Shown here: in pieces, positions 1 through 8,457 of the stretch
Position numbering within the stretch: position 1 is the first letter of the stretch
How the letters are laid out: each line of letters begins with the position of its first letter
Assembly (NCBI GenBank): GCA_021158245.1
Contig: JAGGVB010000171.1
Coordinates: forward strand, 1 to 40,930
Length of the DNA stretch: 40,930 bases
DNA from: a bacterium
GTDB lineage: Bacteria; Zhuqueibacterota; QNDG01
Direction: 5' to 3'
Notes under the pieces: model-generated
Told to the model about the DNA's origin: nothing
The model's input: only the letters and a program-made list of their open reading frames with translations
Databases searched by the model: none
Position numbers and translations under genes: made by a program

Positions 1-2
1 GT

Positions 3-68
3 TCTGTTTTTTCTGAAGATTTTATTGATTTGAGAAAGAAAGTTATAGAAATGATTGTTGAAAATTAA
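3..68 (+). CDS. C-terminal end of an unidentified protein (partial)
   Basis: An open frame enters from the left edge and ends at the TAA at 66-68. It encodes about 21 residues, acidic and helical in character, ending ...VIEMIVEN. The next gene starts 18 bases later behind its own strong AAAGGAGG, so the two are probably co-transcribed. Too little is visible to name a family. Confidence 0.5.
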   Translation, partial: SVFSEDFIDLRKKVIEMIVEN

Positions 69-86
69 GCTAAAGGAGGCTTTGTT

Positions 87-689
87 ATGAAAAGAGTGTT
101 ATATTTTATGTCAATATTTATATTTATTTTTACTCTGCAAAGCAGTGCGCAGATTACAGGGACAAATCCTCAAGGAGACATTAGAAAGAAAAGGGAAAGT
201 AATTTACAAAACAAAAGAGCAACTCCTGAGCAGGAATCAATGGTTTTAAAATATCTTGAAGAAAATAAACTTGGAAATTCTGAAAAGTTGACTTTATTAA
301 AAGAGAGAAATCCAAGATTGTATAATGCAAAAGTACTAAAATTATACCGTGAAATTACATTTGTTGAATCAATAAAAAATTCGGATCCTGAGCGGTATAA
401 TCAGATAATGGAAGAGAGAAAATTAACTGGAAAAAGCTTGAAGCTTGCTGAAGATTATAAAAATACAAAAGTAGTGTCTGAGAGAAGCCAGATAAAACAA
501 GAGCTTGAATCGCTTCTGTATAAAATATTTGATTTAAGACAGATGAACAGAAAGTCAGAAATAAACAGGCTGGAAAAAAAGCTTAACAATTTAAAGGAAG
601 CAAATCAAAAAAGAGTGGCAAATAAAAAGGCAATTGTAGAAAAGCGCCTTCAGCAGTTAACAGGAGAAAAGCAGTACCTCCAGTGGTAG
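87..689 (+). CDS. Secreted coiled-coil protein of unknown function
   Basis: This 200-residue protein belongs to no family I recognise. Residues 1-22 form a clear Sec signal peptide: a basic start (MKR), a long Phe/Ile-rich core, and an S-A-Q cleavage region. The mature part is extremely charged (Lys, Glu, Arg) and reads as long amphipathic helices, most strongly from about residue 115 to 195, where heptad-like Leu/Ile spacing suggests a coiled coil. There are no cysteines after the signal. The ATG is fixed by AAAGGAGG at 72-79. It could be a periplasmic scaffold or a Spy-like chaperone or sensor, but that is a guess from shape. It ends just before a strong hairpin at 718-760. Confidence 0.75.
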   Translation: MKRVLYFMSIFIFIFTLQSSAQITGTNPQGDIRKKRESNLQNKRATPEQESMVLKYLEENKLGNSEKLTLLKERNPRLYNAKVLKLYREITFVESIKNSDPERYNQIMEERKLTGKSLKLAEDYKNTKVVSERSQIKQELESLLYKIFDLRQMNRKSEINRLEKKLNNLKEANQKRVANKKAIVEKRLQQLTGEKQYLQW

Positions 690-717
690 AGTGCATTTAA
701 TCGAATCATTTTTGTAT

Positions 718-760
718 GGAGTTGTATACTGCCCGTTATTCTCGGGTAGTATACAACTCC
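718..760. terminator. Long hairpin between convergent genes, probable bidirectional terminator
   Basis: Arms 718-735 and 743-760 pair over 18 positions (one G-U in the + strand RNA) around a 7-base loop. The hairpin lies between the end of the coiled-coil gene (+) and the end of tatC (-), where both transcripts should stop. There is no long T tract on either side, so the terminator role rests on stem strength and position. Confidence 0.7.
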
Positions 761-765
761 CAATT

Positions 766-1527
766 TCAAATATCCCTTGCTGCCTCGCCTTTTTGACGTT
801 TCTTCTGTGCAAATAGAGCTATAAAAATACTTAATTCATACAAAAAAAGTAGTGGGATTGCAATTAATAACTGGCTCATAGGGTCAGGAGGAGTTATTAT
901 GGCTGCAAAAACAAATACCAGCACTACGGCATAGCCTCTGTATTTACGCATAAATTTTGGACTTAGAACACCTATTCTGGCAAGGAAAAAAGAGAGAACC
1001 GGAAGTTCAAAAATTAACCCGGAGATTATAATGAGGCGCAATACAAAACTGATGTATTCGGTGATATTGATATTTGCTTCTATGAATTCGGTACCCATAC
1101 TGAACAAAAACGGCAAAACTACTGGAATGAGAATTTTATAGGCAAAAAAAGAGCCGGAAACAAAGCAGAATGTTGTGAATAGAAGAGAAGGAAAGAGAAA
1201 CTTTTTTTCTTTGTACAACAAACCCGGAGATACGAACATCCAAAACTGATAAAGAATAACCGGAAGAGAAAAAATAAGCCCTGCAGCAATAGCGATTTCC
1301 ATTCTTACAATGAGCATTCCTGCAGGCTTTAGAAAGATAAGTTTTGCAGGTGAAGGCAAATTGTCATTCGGCAAAGTAAGAAAATTGAGAAGAAATCCGG
1401 TAAATGGAAATGCCCCGAGAGTAAATAAAATTACTGAAGCCAGGCTTTTAAGAATCCTTTGCCTGAGCTCTTCGAGATGTTCGAGGAACGGCATTTCATT
1501 TTTAGCTGATTTATTTTTATCTTCCAT
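766..1527 (-). CDS. tatC: Sec-independent protein translocase TatC
   Basis: TatC is the multi-spanning inner-membrane receptor of the twin-arginine pathway; it binds the RR signal peptide of folded cargo. The 253 residues match the normal length. Near the N terminus is the family signature MPFLEHLEELRQR (about 13-25), followed by six hydrophobic segments and the conserved FxFFxSPGL-type loop (here MFVSPGLL). It is the last gene of the long minus-strand run, 16 bases after rnfA. Its partner TatA-like genes are not here but near 29.1-29.5 kb. Expression is therefore probably tied to the Rnf operon, an unusual pairing. Confidence 0.95.
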   Translation of the reverse strand: MEDKNKSAKNEMPFLEHLEELRQRILKSLASVILFTLGAFPFTGFLLNFLTLPNDNLPSPAKLIFLKPAGMLIVRMEIAIAAGLIFSLPVILYQFWMFVSPGLLYKEKKFLFPSLLFTTFCFVSGSFFAYKILIPVVLPFLFSMGTEFIEANINITEYISFVLRLIIISGLIFELPVLSFFLARIGVLSPKFMRKYRGYAVVLVFVFAAIITPPDPMSQLLIAIPLLFLYELSIFIALFAQKKRQKGEAARDI

Positions 1528-1543
1528 AATTACATCGGATTAC

Positions 1544-2179
1544 TTAAAAAGAAAGCCCGGAAAAACCAAGAAATGCAAGAGACATACATCCTGCCAGAAT
1601 AAATGCAATAGGTACGCCTTTCATTGCTTTTGGAAGGTTTGCAAGTTCAATTCTTTCTCTCAAACCTGCCATTAAAATCAGAGCAAGTGTGAATCCTGCG
1701 CCGGACATAAAACCGTTAACAAGACTCTCAATAAAAGTATAATTATTATCAATGTTCAAAAGAGCAATTCCCAATACTGCACAATTCGTTGTAATTAAAG
1801 GAAGATAAATACCAAGTGACTTGTAAAGCGCAGGGCTGATTTTTTGTATGACCATTTCAACAAACTGAACGAAACCTGCAATAACAAGAATAAATGATAT
1901 TGTCCTAAGATATGTCAGGTCAGGAGAAGAACCTTTTCCCCTGAGAAAGAGCTTAAAGATAAGATTTTGCGATGTAGGCTCAAGAAAATAGGTATAGATT
2001 AGCCATGTAGCCGCAGATGAAAGAGTCATGACAAAAATAACGGACATCCCCATGCCTATTGCTGAATCAAGCTGTTTTGATACACCTATAAAAGGGCACA
2101 ATCCTAGAAATTTGGAAAGAACAATATTGGAAATGAAAATCGATCCAATTGATATTAATAAAAGTGATTGTAAGTCCAT
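1544..2179 (-). CDS. rnfA: Rnf complex membrane subunit RnfA
   Basis: RnfA is an integral-membrane subunit of the ion-translocating ferredoxin:NAD+ oxidoreductase. The 211-residue protein has six hydrophobic segments. It carries the half-site GLCPFIGVSK near residues 26-35 and ITTNCAVLG near 130, the two Cys-containing motifs that RnfA and RnfE share and that bind a membrane-embedded iron-sulfur cluster between them. It is slightly longer than typical RnfA (about 190-195), because of an insertion around residues 70-90. It lies 21 bases after rnfE. The similarity to rnfE is the known RnfA/E paralogy, not a recent duplication. Confidence 0.93.
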   Translation of the reverse strand: MDLQSLLLISIGSIFISNIVLSKFLGLCPFIGVSKQLDSAIGMGMSVIFVMTLSSAATWLIYTYFLEPTSQNLIFKLFLRGKGSSPDLTYLRTISFILVIAGFVQFVEMVIQKISPALYKSLGIYLPLITTNCAVLGIALLNIDNNYTFIESLVNGFMSGAGFTLALILMAGLRERIELANLPKAMKGVPIAFILAGCMSLAFLGFSGLSF

Positions 2180-2200
2180 TGCGAACTATCCCCATGATTA

Positions 2201-2800
2201 TTATGTCGTTTTTGTTTTTTTATCAAACCAATTAAGAAAAGCTATAATAAATCCTATTGTAAAGAAAGCTCCAGGGTTTAATATCATTAAAAGAGCCGGC
2301 TTAAATGAAGTTCCGAACACAGGCATGCCAAGCCAGGTGCCGTTGCCGAGAATTTCTCTGAATGTTGATATGATAATCAGTGCAAGAGTGAATCCGAGCC
2401 CCATACCAAGCCCATCAACCAGAGAGTAGAAAACATTGTTTTTACTTGCAAATGCTTCAGCCCTGCCGAGTATGATACAATTTACTACAATAAGAGGGAT
2501 AAATATTCCGAGAGATTTATGAAGATCGGGAAAAAATCCTGCCATAAGCAGATCCACAATTGTAACAAATGTTGCAATAACAGTAATATATACAGGAATT
2601 CTGATTTTTGAAGGAACAAACTTCCTGATAAGAGACACTACAAAGTTAGAGCTTAAAAGGACAAAAGTTGCTGCACTGCCCATTCCAATCGCATTATTCA
2701 CCGAGGACGTAACGGCGAGAGTAGGGCAGAGGCCAAGCAGAAGCCTGAAAACAGGATTACTTGCAAAAATACCTTTAAGTAACTCGTGAGACGCTTTCAT
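2201..2800 (-). CDS. rnfE: Rnf complex membrane subunit RnfE
   Basis: This is the second of the paired Rnf membrane subunits, 199 residues with six predicted membrane segments. The motifs GLCPTLAVTSS near residue 23 and VVNCIILGRAEAFA near 106 distinguish RnfE from RnfA and supply the cysteines for the shared cluster. The C terminus is basic and cytosolic (FDKKTKTT). The ATG overlaps the rnfG stop codon (ATGA), showing translational coupling, and AGGA lies just upstream. Confidence 0.93.
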   Translation of the reverse strand: MKASHELLKGIFASNPVFRLLLGLCPTLAVTSSVNNAIGMGSAATFVLLSSNFVVSLIRKFVPSKIRIPVYITVIATFVTIVDLLMAGFFPDLHKSLGIFIPLIVVNCIILGRAEAFASKNNVFYSLVDGLGMGLGFTLALIIISTFREILGNGTWLGMPVFGTSFKPALLMILNPGAFFTIGFIIAFLNWFDKKTKTT

Positions 2801-3375
2801 TTTATTTTCCTATTAATAATATTAAAAACTGATTTTGAGGAATCTGCAATTGCATTTGTAATAGCACGTGATGTTATTGTAGCACCTGTCAATGCGACAA
2901 TTTCACCACCGTCCTTATTAACGGAAATATCCCTACATTGTTTACCAATGAATTGTTCCTGGAACCATGGTTTGGTGTCACCTGACCGTATTTCCTGGCA
3001 TTTTGTTCCAAGGCCTGGAGTCTCCTGCTGGGAAAGAATCTGAATTGCAATTATAACCCCTGATGTATCAACTCCGACAAGTGTTCGAATTGTGCTTGAA
3101 TAGCCGCTTGCAGGAACAAGAAAAGCGTATCCGATCAGATGTTTTTTTTCTCGATCGGAATAGCCTTTATAAAAGATGGTTTTTTTATGACCTTTAACCG
3201 GATCAATAACGCCTTTTCGTGCAGCAGGCAATACATTCAGAAGTCCATGTTCAAGGTCCTGGGTTTGAAGCTTAAGTATCTTAGGTTTGGTTATATTATT
3301 TACCCATGCGAGAGATCCGGATGCAATTAAGGTAACTATTAATAATGTCAGTGCGAATTTTGGAATATCTTTCAT
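2797..3375 (-). CDS. rnfG: Rnf complex FMN-binding subunit RnfG
   Basis: RnfG is anchored by one N-terminal membrane helix and carries covalently bound FMN on its periplasmic domain. The helix spans about residues 5-25. The flavinylation motif is ALTGATITSRAI near residue 170, whose first-motif Thr (TGAT) is the site modified by ApbE in this family. The frame is open to 3420, but I start at 3375 because GGAGGT at 3386-3391 is spaced 10 bases from this ATG; the longer version would overlap rnfD by 41 bases with no ribosome site. The resulting 192 residues fit the family. No apbE is visible in the window. Confidence 0.93.
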   Translation of the reverse strand: MKDIPKFALTLLIVTLIASGSLAWVNNITKPKILKLQTQDLEHGLLNVLPAARKGVIDPVKGHKKTIFYKGYSDREKKHLIGYAFLVPASGYSSTIRTLVGVDTSGVIIAIQILSQQETPGLGTKCQEIRSGDTKPWFQEQFIGKQCRDISVNKDGGEIVALTGATITSRAITNAIADSSKSVFNIINRKIK

Positions 3376-3379
3376 TAAA

Positions 3380-4405
3380 CTATTTACCTCCGAATGGTTT
3401 TGGTTTGGTGTATTTATCAAGAAGAGGGGTAGTTAAATTCATTAGAAGTATGGAATAAGAAACTCCTTCCGGATATCCTCCCCACAGTCTTATAACAATA
3501 GTTAAAATACCGCAGCCTATTCCAAAATATATTCTGCCTTTAAATGTAATTGGTGAAGTTACCATATCGGTTGCCATAAAAAAGGCCCCGAGAATTAATC
3601 CTCCGGAAAGAACGTGAAAAAGTGGATCACCGGAAAACAGCCCGTTAGTACCGCCGAATATCCAAGATAGAACAGCAACCGTACCAATATATGAAAATGG
3701 TATTTTCCATCCGATTATACGTTTATACATTAAAAACAGAGCGCCAAGAATCAATAGCGCAGCAGATGTCTCTCCTAGACAGCCGCCAACCTTCCCCCAG
3801 AACAGCTCTCCGTAACTTGAAGAAAATTGTGAAACTGCATTGGCTGCTTCTGTGATCTGCTGAGTAGAGAAAGAAGAGGTGTTTATCAGAATTTCCCTTG
3901 AATGTTTAAAAACATTCAAGGGTGTAGCACTTGTAATGGCTGAAATCCCTGATAATGTACCGTGTCTTGGGATTGTTCTGAATACAGTCATATTTACAGG
4001 CCATGAAGCCATTAAAAAAGCACGGCCAATAAGAGCAGGGTTCATCGGATTAAAACCTAATCCACCGAAAACCATTTTCCCAATTACAATTGCTACAAAT
4101 GCTCCTGTTACAGGAAGCCACAAAGGAACTTCCGCAGGGAGATTGTATGCAAGCAGGATGCCTGTTATTATTGCACTCCCATCGCTGATGGTTACGGGAC
4201 GTTTCATCATTTTGTCACATAATGCTTCACTTAAAAGAGCTGCTGCAACTGTTACAAGAATTACCCAAAGAGCTCTTAACCCGAAAAAGTATACAGCTCC
4301 GGCACCAGCAGGTAAAAGAGCAAGTATTACAGTATACATAATTTTATGTATGGAATCCTTGTCCTTAATATGAGGAGAAGGGGATATAAAAAAAGTTTTA
4401 TCCAT
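3380..4405 (-). CDS. rnfD: Rnf complex membrane flavoprotein RnfD
   Basis: RnfD is the large membrane subunit that carries a covalent FMN and helps form the ion channel. The 341-residue protein has about nine to ten hydrophobic segments, with SDGSAIITGILLAYNLP near residues 72-88 and GLGFNPMNPALIGRAFL near 115-131, both RnfD/NqrB landmarks. The flavin-attachment region reads AITSATPLN near 155-163: the acceptor Thr is present, but the usual upstream Asp is Ser and the usual Gly is Ser. It lies 30 bases downstream of rnfC, and its end contains the rnfG ribosome binding site. Confidence 0.93.
   Translation of the reverse strand: MDKTFFISPSPHIKDKDSIHKIMYTVILALLPAGAGAVYFFGLRALWVILVTVAAALLSEALCDKMMKRPVTISDGSAIITGILLAYNLPAEVPLWLPVTGAFVAIVIGKMVFGGLGFNPMNPALIGRAFLMASWPVNMTVFRTIPRHGTLSGISAITSATPLNVFKHSREILINTSSFSTQQITEAANAVSQFSSSYGELFWGKVGGCLGETSAALLILGALFLMYKRIIGWKIPFSYIGTVAVLSWIFGGTNGLFSGDPLFHVLSGGLILGAFFMATDMVTSPITFKGRIYFGIGCGILTIVIRLWGGYPEGVSYSILLMNLTTPLLDKYTKPKPFGGK
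3386..3391 (-). promoter_or_regulatory. Ribosome binding site deciding the rnfG start
   Basis: GGAGGT on the minus strand sits inside the last codons of rnfD (Gly-Gly-Lys-stop) and 10 bases before the ATG at 3375. It makes the 192-residue RnfG start preferable to the upstream in-frame ATG at 3420. Confidence 0.7.
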
Positions 4406-4435
4406 TAGTCAGGAACCTCCAGTTATTCCTTAAAA

Positions 4436-5764
4436 TTAATCAGTATTCCTGTTAAGTTTGTTCCATTTTGCTTTCCCTTGTTTGATGTACTGTACAAGAT
4501 TGCGTTTGGATGGACATATAAAGCTGCAGGAACCGCATTCAATACAATCAAAAAGGCCGAATTTGTATGCATCATCAATAAAATTGTGTTCTACATAAGT
4601 TGCTATCATACTTGGAATGAGTTTCATCGGACAGACATCAACACATCTCGCGCATGAAATACAAGGATTTTCTGACCTAAGGTCAGCTTGTTTTTTATCA
4701 AGAACAACTATGCCGGATGTACCTTTGAGAACAGGAACCTCATCATTTTTTTGTGCGATACCCATCATGGGCCCGCCATTGATTAATTTTGCAGCGTTCT
4801 CTGTATATCCTCCGCAAAAATCTATGAGGTATTTAAAAGATGTGCCTATGCGTACTTTTAGATTTTTTGATTCGTTAATACCCGGGCCTGTTACGCAGAC
4901 AGTGCGTTCAAAAAGAGGTTTATTAAATGCAACTGCTTCGTAAACCGCAATAGCTGTACCAACATTCTGGACAATGGCGCCAATATCCATTGGAAGCCCA
5001 CCTCTTGGCACTTCGCGCCCGGTAGCAGCCCTTATTAATTGTTTTTCAGCGCCTTGAGGATATTTAACTTCAAGAGGAAGTACTGTAATGCCGTCAGTAT
5101 TTTCACATTTTTTCTTAAAAAGCTGAATGGCATCAGGTTTGTTCTTTTCAATACCAATTATTGCTTTTTTAACACCAACGGCTTTTTTAAGAATGTTAAT
5201 TCCATTTAATATGTCATCAGCCCGTTCAAGCATGATTTGATGATCAGAAGTTAAAAATGGTTCACATTCCACGCCGTTTATAATTAGTACATCAATTTTC
5301 TTATCTTTTGGCGGAGAAAGTTTTACATGCGTAGGGAATGCTGCTCCGCCCATACCTGCAATTCCCGCGTCCTGTATCATGTTTTTTATTTGTTCATTAG
5401 AAAAATTCTGATAATTTCCATTAATGGTATAATCCTCAAACCATTCGTCTTCTCCGTCACGGTTAATTACAATTGAGAGTACATTTACGCCAAGGGGATG
5501 GGGGCGTTCTTCAACTGCTGCAATAGTTCCGGTTACAGATGAATGGCAAGGCAGTGAAACAAATTTTGAAGCTTTTGCAATTGGTTGGCCGGTTTTGACA
5601 CGGTCTCCCTTTTTTACAAGAGGCTCTGCAGGCGCTCCAATATGCTGCTGAACAGGTATAACAACAGATTCGGGCAAAGGAGGTGTTTCAATAGCCCTAT
5701 TTTCGGAGTAATGTTTGTTGTCAGGAGGGTGTGCCCCGCCTTTAAAACTCTTTTTCAGAAACAT
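4436..5764 (-). CDS. rnfC: Rnf complex NADH-binding iron-sulfur subunit RnfC
   Basis: RnfC is the cytoplasmic electron-entry/exit subunit carrying NADH, FMN and two [4Fe-4S] clusters. Visible features are the N-terminal FKGGAHPP motif, the Gly-rich GIAGMGGAAFPTHVKL flavin/NADH-binding segment, and two C-terminal ferredoxin-type motifs, CISCARCVDVCP and CIECGSCSFICP. The 442 residues match the family. The frame continues to a GTG at 5782, but I prefer the ATG at 5764 because GAGGA lies about 11 bases upstream and the protein then starts MFLKKSFKGG as expected. The preceding gene is nrdR; no rnfB precedes or follows. Confidence 0.93.
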   Translation of the reverse strand: MFLKKSFKGGAHPPDNKHYSENRAIETPPLPESVVIPVQQHIGAPAEPLVKKGDRVKTGQPIAKASKFVSLPCHSSVTGTIAAVEERPHPLGVNVLSIVINRDGEDEWFEDYTINGNYQNFSNEQIKNMIQDAGIAGMGGAAFPTHVKLSPPKDKKIDVLIINGVECEPFLTSDHQIMLERADDILNGINILKKAVGVKKAIIGIEKNKPDAIQLFKKKCENTDGITVLPLEVKYPQGAEKQLIRAATGREVPRGGLPMDIGAIVQNVGTAIAVYEAVAFNKPLFERTVCVTGPGINESKNLKVRIGTSFKYLIDFCGGYTENAAKLINGGPMMGIAQKNDEVPVLKGTSGIVVLDKKQADLRSENPCISCARCVDVCPMKLIPSMIATYVEHNFIDDAYKFGLFDCIECGSCSFICPSKRNLVQYIKQGKAKWNKLNRNTD

Positions 5765-5783
5765 TGATTGTTCAGTCCTCACA

Positions 5784-6233
5784 TTATTCGATTAATTGAT
5801 TGAGTTCTCTTAAGAATTCTTCCTTGTCTTTAAACTTTCTATAAACTGATGCGAATCGGACATAAGCTACTTCATCGAGTTCTTTAAGTAATTTTGAAAC
5901 AAGTTCGCCGATTTTTAAGGAGTCAATTTCTTTAACAAACTCGGCTTTAATTTCTGCTTCGATCTTGCTTACGATTTTATCAATTTGATCAATGGATACA
6001 GGCCGTTTTATGCAGGCAATCTCAATTCCCTTACGCAGCTTGTCTCTATTAAAGGATTCTCTTCTCCCGTCTGCCTTAATAACGTAAAATGTTTTATCTT
6101 CTACTTCTTCTATTGTGATAAAACGTTTTCCGCATTTATTACAAAGCCTTCGGCGTCTTATTGCAGATCCGTCAAAATGTGGACGAGTATCGACAACGCG
6201 GTCGTCGTCAGCGCCGCAAAAAGGGCATTTCAT
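5784..6233 (-). CDS. nrdR: Ribonucleotide reductase transcriptional repressor NrdR
   Basis: NrdR senses ATP/dATP and represses ribonucleotide reductase genes by binding NrdR boxes. The 149-residue protein has an N-terminal zinc ribbon (C3-x2-C6 in CPFC and C31-x2-C34 in CNKC), then an ATP-cone domain starting [17 protein letters not shown]. Length and domain order are canonical. Its ATG overlaps the stop of the deaminase gene by 4 bases. No nrd reductase genes or obvious NrdR boxes are seen in the window, so its targets must lie elsewhere. Confidence 0.97.
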   Translation of the reverse strand: MKCPFCGADDDRVVDTRPHFDGSAIRRRRLCNKCGKRFITIEEVEDKTFYVIKADGRRESFNRDKLRKGIEIACIKRPVSIDQIDKIVSKIEAEIKAEFVKEIDSLKIGELVSKLLKELDEVAYVRFASVYRKFKDKEEFLRELNQLIE

Positions 6234-6703
6234 TTTTTATCCTCAAATTTATACTGAATCATGGGAAGATTTGCTTCTTCAGCCATCTGTTTTGAGAGAT
6301 CGTCACTGTATCCTTCGAGATAATAAACTTTGAGAATGCCTGCATTAATTATCATTTTTGTGCATAATACACATGGATGATTTGTGCAGTAAAGTACAGA
6401 TCCTTCTATATTGACACCTGAAGTAGCTGCCTGAATTATTGCATTCTGCTCTGCATGAATACCGCGGCAGAGTTCATGGCGCTCTCCGCTTGGTATGCCG
6501 AGTTTATCCCTTAAACATCCGATATCAAGGCAGTGGGGCATGTTTCGGGGAGCTCCGTTGTAACCGGTTGCCAGAATTCGTTTATCTTTTACAATAATTG
6601 CACCGACTTTGCGGCGCAGGCATGTAGAGCGCTGAGCCACAAGAAGCGTAATCTGCATAAAATATTCATCCCACGAAGGGCGTTGATGTGTTTTATCGCT
6701 CAT
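6230..6703 (-). CDS. dCMP deaminase family protein (ComEB-like)
   Basis: This is a zinc-dependent deaminase that probably converts dCMP to dUMP, feeding dTTP synthesis. The zinc and catalytic residues are visible in HAEQNAII (His ligand and catalytic Glu) and in PCVLC (two Cys ligands). The N-terminal [20 protein letters not shown] and [12 protein letters not shown] are dCMP-deaminase/ComEB hallmarks. Length (157) is typical. Its start shares a base with the glyA stop (TAATG) and its end overlaps nrdR. Sitting between glyA, which supplies methylene-THF for thymidylate synthase, and nrdR supports a role in deoxynucleotide supply. Confidence 0.92.
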   Translation of the reverse strand: MSDKTHQRPSWDEYFMQITLLVAQRSTCLRRKVGAIIVKDKRILATGYNGAPRNMPHCLDIGCLRDKLGIPSGERHELCRGIHAEQNAIIQAATSGVNIEGSVLYCTNHPCVLCTKMIINAGILKVYYLEGYSDDLSKQMAEEANLPMIQYKFEDKK

Positions 6704-7995
6704 TAATCAAAATTGTAAAGAGTGAAACGGCTGCAAAGGTTATACACCTGATCCCTTGTTTTGGAAATAACAGAATCATTGTCAAGGTCTGAAAGAACAG
6801 TGTGGATCATGTCTGCAATCTCTATCATTTCAGGTTTTTCCATACCTCTTGTAGTCATTGCGGGAGTTCCGATTCTAATTCCGCTTGTAACAAAAGGGCT
6901 TTTTTTATCAAAAGGAACCATATTTTTATTAACAGTTATGCCTGCTTTTTCAAGAGCTTTTTCAGCAGCCTTGCCTGAAATACCTTTGTTACTCAGGTCA
7001 ACAAGCATAAGATGATTATCAGTGCCTCCGGATACCAGATTATAACCAAGCTCTGTAAGCCGTGTGGACATTGCCTGCGCATTCTCAAGAATACGGTTGC
7101 AGTATTCCTTGTAAGAAGGTTGAAGGTTCTCTCCGAATCCAACGGCCTTAGCTGCAATCACATGCATGAGGGGCCCGCCCTGCATGCCAGGCATAACAAC
7201 ACTATCCATTACTTCAGACATCATTTTATGCCTTCCGGATTTTTTAGCAACTATTCCGAATGGATTTTCTTTGTCTTTACCGATTAAAATCATACCTCCG
7301 CGAGGCCCTCTTAATGTTTTATGTGTAGTTGTAGTAACAACATCACAATAGGGAAGGGGGTCTGGATGAAGCCCTGTTGCAACCAGGCCGGCAGGATGAG
7401 CAATATCTGCCATTAGAAAGGCTCCGATGCTGTCAGCAATCTCGCGGAATTTTGCATAATCAATAAACCTGGGATATGCACTTGCACCTGTAACAATGAG
7501 CCTGGGTTTATGTTCTTTTGCCTGTTTCCATACTTCGTCAAAGTCAATTGTACCTGTCTCTTCTTTAACTCCATAAGAAACAAAATGATAAAGCTGTCCC
7601 GAAAAGTTTACAGGGCTTCCGTGTGTAAGATGGCCTCCGTGTGCAAGGCTCATTCCGAGAACAGTATCTCCCGGTTTGAGAAAAGCAAGGTAGATAGCCA
7701 TATTTGCCTGTGAACCTGAATGGGGTTGAACATTGACATATTCGCAATTAAACAGTTTTTTTGCCCTGTCTCTTGCAAGATTTTCAGCATCATCAACATA
7801 TTCACAACCACCGTAGTAGCGTTTTGCCGGATAGCCTTCGGCATATTTGTTAGTCATCACTGAGCCAAGAGCTTCAAGAACTGCTTTACTTACAAAATTT
7901 TCAGAAGCAATTAATTCCAGAGTATTGTTTTCCCGCTGAATTTCTCCCTGAATAGCATTGAAAATTTCAGGGTCCTGAGTTTTAATGGTTTTCAT
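6703..7995 (-). CDS. glyA: Serine hydroxymethyltransferase
   Basis: GlyA interconverts serine and glycine while charging tetrahydrofolate with a one-carbon unit, using PLP. The 430-residue protein shows [34 protein letters not shown], the cofactor/substrate segment [13 protein letters not shown], and the PLP-lysine motif [14 protein letters not shown] (Lys226). It is slightly longer than E. coli GlyA (417). Its ATG overlaps the rpiB stop by 4 bases and its stop overlaps the deaminase start by one base, so the block is translationally coupled. Confidence 0.97.
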   Translation of the reverse strand: MKTIKTQDPEIFNAIQGEIQRENNTLELIASENFVSKAVLEALGSVMTNKYAEGYPAKRYYGGCEYVDDAENLARDRAKKLFNCEYVNVQPHSGSQANMAIYLAFLKPGDTVLGMSLAHGGHLTHGSPVNFSGQLYHFVSYGVKEETGTIDFDEVWKQAKEHKPRLIVTGASAYPRFIDYAKFREIADSIGAFLMADIAHPAGLVATGLHPDPLPYCDVVTTTTHKTLRGPRGGMILIGKDKENPFGIVAKKSGRHKMMSEVMDSVVMPGMQGGPLMHVIAAKAVGFGENLQPSYKEYCNRILENAQAMSTRLTELGYNLVSGGTDNHLMLVDLSNKGISGKAAEKALEKAGITVNKNMVPFDKKSPFVTSGIRIGTPAMTTRGMEKPEMIEIADMIHTVLSDLDNDSVISKTRDQVYNLCSRFTLYNFD

Positions 7996-8444
7996 TTGTT
8001 CACCTTTGATTCGATATCAGATATTTTATTAACTCTGCGAATGTGCCGAGGTGCTTCAGAAAAAGGTGTTTCAAGAAATTTTCTAATAACATCTACGGCC
8101 AAGTTTTTTGAAATATAGTCTGCTCCAAGAGTAACAATATTTGCATTATTATGCAGTTTACTCATTTCTGCAAGTTTTGGTGTAGCACAAAGAGCCGCAC
8201 GAATATTTTTTACCTTATTAGCAGCTATAGACATGCCTATGCCTGAACTGCAGATCAGGATACCGAGTTCTGCATCCGCGTCAGAAACCGCACGTGCTAC
8301 CTTATAAGCAAAGTCAGGATAATCAACAGATTCTTCGGAATCAGTACCTATGTCTTTTATAACCACACCGTCTTCTTTTAATACGCTCTTTATATGTTCT
8401 TTAAGCATAAAGCCGGCGTGGTCGGATCCTATTGCAATTAACAT
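7992..8444 (-). CDS. rpiB: Ribose-5-phosphate isomerase B
   Basis: RpiB interconverts ribose-5-phosphate and ribulose-5-phosphate in the pentose phosphate pathway. Motifs are [10 protein letters not shown] at the N terminus, the active-site Cys in [17 protein letters not shown], and the phosphate-binding Arg/His region near [10 protein letters not shown]. The open frame reaches 8573, but that would run into the upstream lipoprotein gene; starting at 8444 ([11 protein letters not shown]) gives 150 residues, the family length, 13 bases after the preceding stop. The ribosome site is weak (GTGGG), so translation may rely on coupling to the upstream gene. Confidence 0.93.
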   Translation of the reverse strand: MLIAIGSDHAGFMLKEHIKSVLKEDGVVIKDIGTDSEESVDYPDFAYKVARAVSDADAELGILICSSGIGMSIAANKVKNIRAALCATPKLAEMSKLHNNANIVTLGADYISKNLAVDVIRKFLETPFSEAPRHIRRVNKISDIESKVNK

Positions 8445-8457
8445 AAAAAGCCCACTT

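Noticed and set aside
1310-1675. Long open frames opposite or across tatC, rnfA, rnfD, purB, GH92 and others
   Set aside because: They lie entirely over confidently identified genes, have unnatural composition, and lack ribosome sites; they are frame shadows.
5780-5784. TAATG overlap between nrdR stop and an rnfC ATG
   Set aside because: The ATG in that overlap is followed at once by TGA; the usable rnfC starts are GTG 5782 or, preferred, ATG 5764.
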